A stretch of DNA of 64,000 nucleotides from Tiliqua scincoides (lineage: Eukaryota; Chordata; Lepidosauria; Squamata; Scincidae), in the NCBI RefSeq assembly GCF_035046505.1, contig NC_089822.1:87155659-87219658 (forward strand). The letters run 5' to 3'. Position numbers and translations under genes: made by a program. Shown one piece after another: positions 55,323-64,000 of the stretch. Under the pieces are notes generated by a model that did not search any database, was not told the DNA's origin, and saw nothing but the letters and a program-made list of their open reading frames with translations. How positions within the stretch are numbered: position 1 is the stretch's first letter; each line of letters opens with the position of its first letter.

Positions 55323-57080
55323 CTGAAAGATGGAATGATGTGAATGATCTCAGTGATCTTCCAAGATATTTTTATGGAAGACTTCCTTCAACAATCTTCA
55401 ACAAAGACTTCCTTCCTTAAACAGCAGAACTTCAAGTATGGTAGATAATATCTTCCACAGCTTTCTGGCTTTCCACTGCACTTCTGTGATGTGTGGAGTT
55501 TATTTGGCATGTGATGTCATAATAGAACCCTACTATGAGCAAAACATGATGACTTTGTGATGTCATAATGAATAGCAGGCAAATTAGATCTGCTGGATGT
55601 ACTCCATCAATAATTGTCCCTTGGTCAGTTAAAACTCATATACAATATCTAGAGATGTGAAGCACTTGGTAGAAGAAACCCCATTCCTGTTCACAATATC
55701 TGAACCGACGTGCACATTCTGCTGCACAGTTAAGTACACATTATTGTGTACCAAGGTTTGGCAGAGGCATCCTGATGGAGATGCTACCTGGTACACAATT
55801 TTCTGAAGCTTAGCGATCCAGAAGTTCAGGAGTGACGTAATTATGTCATAATGTCACCCCCCAACCTTCTGGGCTAGCAGACTGCATTAAATACAATAGC
55901 CTGCCTCTGGATCGCCTCCATTTGGTGATCTCCCTCACCTGTTGGCAAGTGGCAAAAATATGATTGCCAGCGGGTGTGGGAGATGGGTGGGCCCAAAGAT
56001 CACCAAATGGCAAGTGATCCAGCTCCACAGCACCTCCTTCTGGCTGGTACTCAGAGCAACCCACAAGAGCCATCCCAGACTTGCTATGCTACTGGGGTAT
56101 GGTTTGGATTATAGATCCTGCTCTTCACAGCATCTCCACAGCTTTTTGATCAAGTTGTTTAGGGTGAATCAGACAACTAGTTTCCTTGCATGGACACTAA
56201 CCGAGGCACAAACTGAGGAAGCTGGTCTTGCAAAAAAGTGCAGCATTAGGACAAGGCTGACATGTATGCCTTATGCATCTCTAGAAGCAGCCTCTGGAGA
56301 GAGAGAGAGATGTGTGTGTGGTGATGCTGTTCTTGAAGGCCAAAAGAGAGTTTTGAAAATCTGAGAGCCTGTGTTGTCTGGGAAGAATTTTTCTGAGACA
56401 AGGCTTGTGAGGTGAGCTAAAGAGAGAGTGGTCTGTTTACTGGTCAGTAAAGCAATTATGTGTTGTTCCCTAGCTGGATCACTGTCACTTCTAAGAAATG
56501 ATCGGCCCACTGAGAAACTGCTCAGTGTAGGCTGCAAAGCTACATAATATGATATTTGCTTCAAGCCTCTTGCCTAACAGAGCTTTTTCTTGTGTTCTGT
56601 GCAGACACATTGGTATACAGTATATGACAGTGGGTGCATGCCTGGAGAGCATGAGTCAGGCATTGTGGCATTTCAATTGATCCAATGGCAAGAGGCCTCA
56701 GGTCCCACAGGTCTCAAGGAAGGCCACAATTTTAGCTCATTAGACACACGCGCACACACACATACTCACACACCCATTTTAGCAGGCATGTTTAGAAGAA
56801 ACCTTTCCTTTCTTTTCATGGGAAAAGTCCATAACTGACTACACCTTGCTTGCATAGCACATTTGTGCTCCCCCCTCCCACACACAGCATGCCATATTCC
56901 GAGAACTTTCTGACTCAAACAGGGTCAATAGTGACGCAAAACAAGGGTCCCCAACCATAGCTATCCTCACAAACTCCCTGGTCAAATCTAATGCACAATG
57001 CTACCACAGGTCCATGGCTGCTGCTTCTGTGTAAAAACCCCTATCTTGTTTCTGTTGCAGCTGATTTAATGGGACTGTGT
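55323..57080. other. Upstream of the SUN-domain gene; no gene recognised
   Basis: This stretch contains an inverted-repeat element at about 55,911-56,022 (GGATCGCCTCCATTTGGTGA versus CACCAAATGGCAAGTGATCC). Short ORFs are present but show no family resemblance. The promoter or further 5' exons of the SUN gene could lie here. Confidence 0.4.
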
Positions 57081-58620
57081 GATTACAGTCAGTTCTCATT
57101 ATTCTCTAGGTTAGGTTCCTGGAAAACCTATTGGATACCAAATTAGCAGATATTGAATCATTGAGCCTATGGGAGAAATGAGGTTAGGTTCCAGGAGACC
57201 CTCTTCACCATACACTCTATGAGCTTTATGAACCTAAATCTTAACTTGAAGTCTATGGGGCTGGGTGATAGAGAAGGCTCATCAACATCTCCAGCACCTG
57301 ATCCTCCTCCATGCTGGCTATCCCTCAACTTGTTGAAGGTTGCTGACTCAACAACAAGGCCTCATACTTCACCAGTGGGGACAAGGTTGCTTCAGCCATC
57401 CTCCTCCTCCACCTGTCTCTTGGCTCCTTCCCTGGCTTGCCTTACCCCAGAGCTACCCTCAGGTAGCCTTCAAAGCCTCTAATCATATGCCTCTCATCAT
57501 CACCAGGGTTGTGAAGGTTCAGTTGGAGTCCCCAAGATGGTGCTCAAGATCGCAGGGCAAGTCTGGAAATGGACGCAAATGTGTCTGACTATTCTCCATG
57601 GACCAATACCAATGTCCATTTGATGTGGGAAATTAACCCAGTCCAGACAACTTTCTAAAAAACAAGTACAATTGATCCCTTTTGGCCATATACTGTACAG
57701 GCGTCTCTTCCTCTCCCCTCTGCATGGCGCTGGTACTACCTTCTGCTCACAAGGGGGCCACTGTCTCTTTTCTTCCCTCCTCACACAACCTCTCTCACAC
57801 CCACCTGCCTGCCAAGTCCCCCTGCCCCAAGTACTACAGCACAGTATTAGTAGATAATGAGAAGAGAGTCAAAGATCATGAGAGTAGGTGGCAATTCTGC
57901 CCTCGCATATAAAGACTGTATCTGTTTTCTGGTCATTTTGATCAAACACCCAAGGACCACCATGCTAGCTGGCACCCAGGATCAGTAACACCTTGCGCCT
58001 CATTTCCTTCTCGGCCTCTCTCTCTTCTTTTCTCCCTGAGTGCAACCAAGTTGCTGAGACAGGGCAGACCAGTCAGTTAACCTTCATGGGCTGCCTCTCT
58101 ACATGCCCTCTTCCCTCCAGGAAAGCAGAATGGCTCCCTAGCTCAGCTTCCCTCACAGAAGACAACTGCCTGATTGCATGCAAGGGCTTGCGCACCTCGC
58201 TCTTTCTTCAGCTTTGCAGCTCCCAGCACCCTCCTGTCCCCCATCTCGCTCCAGAGCGAGCTGCTGCAGATGGGATGGCAATGGACAAGAATTGGGGAGT
58301 GAAGCAGGCTGGCTATGCACTGTACCACTAAAGGTACAGGAGTCCTATCCACCTGCACAGAAGTAACAGATTTTTTTTTTCTTGATCTGACTCCATTCAA
58401 GCTAAGAGCTAAAAAAAAAAAAAAATTAGTAGAGGGAGCCCACAACATAAGAGTGGGTTCCACAAAAGTGTTTCCAGTTGGACCCTACAGCTCCTAAGGC
58501 CGGCCCTGTTCACCCCCATTCACTTTATTTAAATATATAACAGTACAGGTCACCCAATAAATCTAACAAGAAACCAGTGGCCAACTTGATGATACATAAC
58601 AGAATAAGAGTTCTAGTATT
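57081..58620. other. Gene-free stretch
   Basis: A diverged repeat with the phrase AGTCAGTTCTCATTATTCTC starts near 57,088, followed by moderately GC-rich DNA. Poly-T and poly-A runs of 13-14 bases occur near 58,370 and 58,411. I found no exon-like segment. Confidence 0.4.
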
Positions 58621-58651
58621 AGTTCTAATGCATGGAAATGAGAGCTGACTA

Positions 58652-58741
58652 GCAACCCAATCCTATGCATGTTTACTCAGAAGTAAGTCTCATTAGAGTC
58701 AATGGGGCTTGCTCCCAGGAAAGAGTGGGTAGGATTGGGCT
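58652..58741. mobile_element. Short palindromic element (CAATCCTA family)
   Basis: CCCAATCCTATGCATGTTTA to GTGGGTAGGATTGGGCT; the ends are complementary and the middle has CAATGGGGCTTGCTCCCAGG. Confidence 0.65.
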
Positions 58742-59022
58742 GTTATACTAGCATTGGTTCCCTGATGTGTCATTATAACACCTCATCGGCTCCTGGAACA
58801 ATCAGTCTTATTGGTCAGTTTTGAGTTGAGAAAATCCACTTTTTGTTACATAAGGCAGTTGTGTTTTCCTTTTCAGGTTATTTGGCTATAACTTTTGATA
58901 GATTACAGATACTTCAACATTGTTTGTTTCATTACATTTTGCACTAAATTACCTATCAACTGATATATGACACAATGGTATTATTTGAAAATACCAAGAT
59001 TTGCACAACTTTGGCCACTAGT

Positions 59023-59023
59023 G

Positions 59024-59058
<35 letters not shown>

Positions 59059-59082
59059 ACACACACACACACACCCACACAC
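59023..59082. repeat. (CTGT)n(CA)n compound microsatellite
   Basis: About eight CTGT units run directly into a CA tract. The next bases (GGGTGTCACCCAGTGCGGTC) are the end of a repeat also seen near 42.75 and 43.25 kb. Confidence 0.85.
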
Positions 59083-59630
59083 ACCCCAAGGGTGTCACCC
59101 AGTGCGGTCCGCATCCCCCTAGTGATGCCACTGGACATAAGGGCTCTGTGGTGAGTAAATGGTAGACATAGCTGCTCCTGTTTAGATTAAAGTGTGAGCA
59201 AGCAAGTTCACCTCAGCCTCACTTTACCTTCCTTTTTAAAACAGAACACTCATGATGTATCTACTCACATTGTGCAAGTTTCCAGATATAGGGGGTGATA
59301 GTACCAGACAGGCATGTCTGTCTGTCTATCTAACCTAATCAATCTGGTGCATATGCAAAAACTTGCACATACTATTAACAAGCATTGCTTAACCACAGCA
59401 GAGTACTACATGGGATCAAAGGAAAGAAGAATTTGACAAAACAAAAAGTTCTGGGGCTAACAGAACTCAGTTGAAATGCCAACTTTCTCCACTAGAGGTC
59501 ACGAATAGATCATGTTGTGGCCACATCCCATTAGAAAGCAAGAGAATGTTTCTGGACAGCCTGGAAAATAAAATATTAGTGTTTGTCTTTTTTGACCTCT
59601 GCTCCTACATTGCCCAGCAACTCCATCACT

Positions 59631-59724
59631 TACAGCACAATTTTATACATATTTACTTGGAAGTAAGGACCACTGTGTTCAATAGCATTTACTACCAGGG
59701 AAGTGTGTGCAAGATTGTAGCCTT
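59631..59724. mobile_element. Short palindromic element, eroded
   Basis: CAGCACAATTTTATACATAT, then ACTTGGAAGTAAG, then CAAGATTGTAGC; the same layout as the 43.7-kb copy. Confidence 0.5.
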
Positions 59725-59934
59725 AACCTTGAGCAGCAATGATCAGCAATTTGCCCAGCAAGTCTGAAAGATATTACACATCATATGCATCATAAAGATG
59801 GTCAGGTGTGGTTTGATTTGCTTTGCACAATGGACTGCAGAAAATGAAACCAAGAAAAAGAAATAACAGCCCACCAATGTTTACATGTACCAAGTGGGTG
59901 AAATTGTTTGGGAAAGGAAGGTCAGAACTATCTG

Positions 59935-60327
59935 CAGTGGTTCCCAAACTGATGGGTCACGACCCACCAACCTGGGAAGCACTTAGCTCTTGCCTCTTAA
60001 GGGGTGGGGAGGGGGAAGGCACCACCAGGATCCCCAGGATGGTAGTGGTGCTGCTGCTGGGGGGAGGGGGAGTTTTTTCCACTCACCTGTGCCAGCCTCC
60101 AGGTGGGTGCAGGGAGCTCTGCAGACACCTCTGCAGAACTCCCTAAGCCTCTGTAATAGTAAAAAAAAAAAAACTTGATTGCAAGCCACTTCCTGTTTAT
60201 GATGGTAAACAGGAAGTGGCTTTACTCCCAAGCAGCAGCATGATCCTGGGGGTTGCAGTGCTGCCTTCTTCCTCCCCTGCAATACTTACAGCGCTCTCAA
60301 CACCTTTGTAGGAGTTTGGGAAGCACT
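59935..60327. mobile_element. hAT-type MITE with a central hairpin
   Basis: It starts CAGTGGTTCCCAAACTGATG and ends GAGTTTGGGAAGCACT. A perfect 17-bp stem (60183-60199 with 60206-60222, 6-base loop) lies inside it. Confidence 0.65.
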
Positions 60328-62661
60328 AACCTAGAGAGAGGGGAAATTTGGGGATCATAAGAGTGGGAGTATAGTGGCCTTTTGCCGTATTTAGATTTGT
60401 TCTGATAGCATGATAACATGTGCAATTGTCTTCCAAAAATAGTGGGTGGTTAGATGAAAAAGAGTCATGAGAGAATAATTGTGCTGCAGCTTAGTATCTG
60501 AGAAAGTAGAGAACTAGCAAGCTGCATACAAAACTAGTCCATATGTCACCATGGAACTGGCCCAAATACATGGAATTGCACCACAGACAATGAAATCAGA
60601 ACCATTCAATGCTCTAGAAAAATAAAACCTATTGCTTGTCTCCAGCCTGTCTACAGCTTCCTCATGAGGAAGCCTACACCATGGCTTTCTCATGAGGAAG
60701 CTGCTTGAGCCATTCACTAAAGAGGCTATGCCGTGTCTCCAAAACTAGACGTGATAGGGCAAAACGGATGCCATTTTTGGAATCCCAAGTTCATATCAAA
60801 CCACCATAAAGTTTGGGAAAAACTTTTCCGACCCTCAGTTTTGTAAGCCTGTGTTATTGCATGATCTTTTTTCTTGTTCTGTGATCAGCTACATGGAACA
60901 GCTACATTTTTTACTTTTGGCCCAAAGCAAATAATCTACTATCTGTTTGTCCAGATGTTGTCCTCCTTGGCATGTGGATTACAAGAATTAGAAGCACTGC
61001 ACAACAGTCTCATATGCCTCTAAAAAGGGGAGGGAAAGTAGTCACAAGGTCACAATGTTTTTTTTATATTTTGTATGTCAAAAATTGACAATCAGATCCT
61101 CTACATTAGGATCATATTTCATGACATACAACAATATCCCAGGAATTTGTCTGTGAATGTCTCAAAATCAGCAACTGGGTGCATGGCCTGTGCTGCATGC
61201 AGTGAAGTTTAGGAGGTGGCTGGAGGTATCCATGGGGTAAGGGGATATACGTATTTCTCCTTATCCCAAATAAAGCTTCAGCCACCCCGGGGGACTTCTC
61301 TGATCTGAATCAGCTATATAGCTGGAGCAAATCCAGGAAGCCCAGGGGGTTAGGATGCAGCCTGCATCATTGCCTGTCCAACCCCCTCCCTGTTTTGACA
61401 CTCCCCCACCCAGAAGCACCCCCTCCTGGCCTCCAAAATGCTCTCCCGCCAGTGGCGGACCTCCCCAGCCCCACACCCTGGGCAAAGGTCCACGATGGCT
61501 CCCTGCCTCCACAGCTCTCCCAGACTTGGTATGTGCTAATGAGCCCCCTTGGTTGCAGCTGGTCCTTGTAACTCGGGCCTAGCAACATGGCCAAAGGCAG
61601 AGAGTTTCCTTGCTCTGGTTTTTACCTTGCCAACCCAATCACCAGGAGGATCTCTCCCTGGGCACAGCATCTATTGCTGTACAAACACTGCACTCATGAT
61701 CAGTGGGATGGGTGGTGGGGTGGGTCCACAGGTAGTTTCCCAGTGTGCTCTTACTATCTCTTGCCATGCACTCTTCACCCTCTTTATTATTGCATCTGCC
61801 TGGGGCTTATGAACCAGCTTGCATGCACAACCCCTGATGAAGATTGTCATGCTCGTTCCTTTCTGAGCAAAGGAAAGCAACATACCAAGACTTATGGAAT
61901 TCAAAACAAATCTATTGTAATGTGTTAGGGATGTTAATGCCTGAAAATTCAGCTGCATTCTATATACATAAAGATTTTACTATATACTTTACTATATACA
62001 TAAGGATAAATGTGACTTATAAACATAGATTTCCTCTTCGTCGTAATTTTTGGTTAATGCTCAAATTAAAATGCATTAATTTTTAAAAATTTATAGGAGA
62101 AGATGCAGTGTTTTTGCTTTGTTTTTAAAATCTGATCATACAATTGTTCTCCATGAAAGACTAATCAACAGAACACCACTAAGGAAAGGGTGGAAATTGC
62201 AGAGTGGTTGAATTGGTGCCTGGCCTGTCTTTAGTAAAAGGTAATGAATGTTGTAAGCTCATCATGCTTATCAATTGCTGAAATCCAATTTTGTTTTCTT
62301 GTTGCTTATTCCTTTTATTCTTTGTTCTCTCTGCAGTTGCTTTGAAGGGTGTGTGGATTTCCATTACATTTTTAGAAATAAAACTAATGAGATGGGTAAA
62401 GGATGGAAGCTTTTCAAAACCTTTCTTTCATATTGAATATGAATTTCATCTGCATAAATGAACAAGTCTTAGTGGAATGAACCATGTAACTGACATTTCA
62501 GGGGTTATTCCCCCCTGTGTCTGTCTTTGCTACCCAGTCAGGTACTATCAGGGCTGCCATTTCAAATAGTGGAGCAGGACAGGAGGGAACAAAACATTTG
62601 GGGGGAGGGGATGTTCACATCTAGGTTCAGAGGCCTGCTCATAGTTCCAGGGTTAAAAGGC

Positions 62662-62692
<31 letters not shown>

Positions 62693-62956
62693 GCAGAAAT
62701 GAAAAAAGAGACATCTTTCTGGCAAAGGGACAGTTCACTCCACAGATGCTGATATTTTGCACATAAGCATCTCAAAATCCATATCTAAAAATTCCTGCAA
62801 AGGTCACTTTTAGGGGTCACAGTTGTGCTCATTTGATGCAAAAATGCACACTTGTCAAAATTCTGGAAGTGGTTCAGTTAATGTGACACAGCCAACCATG
62901 CTACCCAGAGACTGAGAGAGACTACTCAGAACTGTGGATGAGCAAAAGCAACATGC

Positions 62957-62991
<35 letters not shown>

Positions 62992-63104
62992 TTTCAGTTA
63001 AACAGCATGACGGGTCTGAGAATATTGAGAAGAGAAAAAATGTGCCTATAGATTTGGGTGGCTATGCACTAACAGTGAACCTGCCAGTTTTTGTGCAACT
63101 AAGG
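60328..63104. other. Gene-free stretch
   Basis: AT-rich DNA with an imperfect direct repeat around AGGAAGC (60,660-60,700), a poly-A run of about 28 at 62,661-62,688 and an (AG)n tract at 62,962-62,987. I see no coding similarity. Confidence 0.4.
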
Positions 63105-63306
63105 ATGCAGTCCTAAGCCCTTATGTCAGTACTTTCCAGCACTGGCACAGCGGTGCCAATGGGACATGTGCTGCATCCTGCAGTTGGGTGTCACTCACGG
63201 AGCCCTCCTCAAAGTCAGGGAATGTTTGTTCCTTACCTCAGAGCTGCATTGCCCTGATGTCAGTGCTGGAAAGGGTTGTGCCTGAAAGGGTTGGGATTGT
63301 GCCCTA
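63105..63306. mobile_element. Harbinger-like MITE with TAA duplication
   Basis: It starts GGATGCAGTCCTAAGCCC and ends GTTGGGATTGTGCCC, flanked by TAA on both sides. It is close to the copy near 20.75-20.93 kb (CTGCAGTTGGGTGTCACTCA). Confidence 0.65.
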
Positions 63307-64000
63307 ACATGGCAGGGAAAGGTAAAGGTGTCTTTGAACTCCTCTGGCTTTATACTGTGTATAGAGCAGGGCTTTAGTAAATGCTTAAGAGACGCTGTGC
63401 ATCAAATCCAATGCTGTCAAAATAGCGCTCTTTCTAGGCAAGGAAACTGTCTCCTGAGGGGAGTGCTGAGGGGCAGCAACTAAATGCTGGTGCTCCCTGT
63501 GGACTGCAAAGAATGCTAACGAGCTTCAGAGCTCAAAGGAAAGATGAGCCAGAAGATGCTTCATAGAAGGGAAAGGGGAAAAGGCCACCTGAAAGCCACT
63601 GCACAGCAAGAGCCTGAGAGTTAAGTTGAAAGGGAGGAAGCAAAAGGCCATGGAGAGAGAGCAAAAAAGCCCATGCCAGGAGTCAAGGAGGCTGAAAGAG
63701 TCTGAAGCTAAAATTAAAGGGGCAAGTGCCAAATCAGGATAGAAAGGAACAAAGGTGGTCCAAGTCATTATAACTGAGATAAGAGCAGGTAAGATATGAG
63801 CAGATTCCATGATTGAGGTAACTTCTGTTAATCACATCCTCAGCCTAAGAGTGGAGACAGCTTTAGCATGATTTTTTTTTTTACGCAGGTAGACACAGCA
63901 AAAAAATTTTTTCCCACTTGTATCACTGAAATATAGTCTTATCATACATATGGTGGCAAATACACATTTTGCTACTATATAATGAGTGACATTTTATTAG
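63307..64000. other. Gene-free end of window
   Basis: Purine-rich on the plus strand. The antisense open frame at 63,526-63,810 has no recognised family and no splice context that I can defend. Confidence 0.4.

Noticed and set aside
59471-59767. 98-codon open frame with hydrophobic stretches
   Set aside because: Its C-terminal half is made of a palindromic repeat element and there is no splice context or family match.

Overview
The window looks like nuclear DNA of a non-avian amniote, most likely a squamate reptile. The genes are intron-bearing vertebrate genes. The repeats are CR1 and L2 LINE 3' ends, a second LINE type, many short hAT-like and Harbinger-like inverted-repeat elements, and one Ty1/copia element, a mix that fits lizards better than mammals or birds. 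The gene order TOPORS - SMIM27 - NDUFB6 matches the block on human 9p21 as I remember it.

Layout. 1-2,460 is repeat-rich DNA beyond the TOPORS 3' end. TOPORS (minus) has its large RING/SR exon at 3,010-6,033 and a small first coding exon at 9,830-9,901 in a CpG-rich block. SMIM27 (plus) starts head-to-head at 10,711 and ends at 12,808. NDUFB6 (minus) has four coding exons between 14,067 and 19,871, so SMIM27 and NDUFB6 end tail-to-tail. A fourth gene on the minus strand runs from 55,264 to 21,448. I rebuilt ten coding exons for it that join in frame into a 317-residue SUN-domain protein of the SUN3/SUN4/SUN5 type. I do not recall such a gene beside NDUFB6 in mammals. No further gene was recognised from 55.3 to 64 kb.

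The genes do not form one pathway. TOPORS is a nuclear E3 ligase, SMIM27 a tiny membrane protein, NDUFB6 a complex I subunit, and the SUN protein a probable nuclear-envelope (LINC complex) protein, perhaps testis-expressed.

Mobile DNA. The SUN introns hold a nearly whole copia element (27,308-32,136), a LINE nested in an older L2 (34,815-37,290), nested hAT-like elements with 8-bp duplications that carry TA at the centre, and a retrovirus-like LTR fossil (48,035-49,071). The two promoter-proximal first introns (TOPORS and NDUFB6) each carry a CR1 3' end whose 5' edge has grown into a minisatellite. This repeated arrangement and the SUN gene are the most interesting things in the window.
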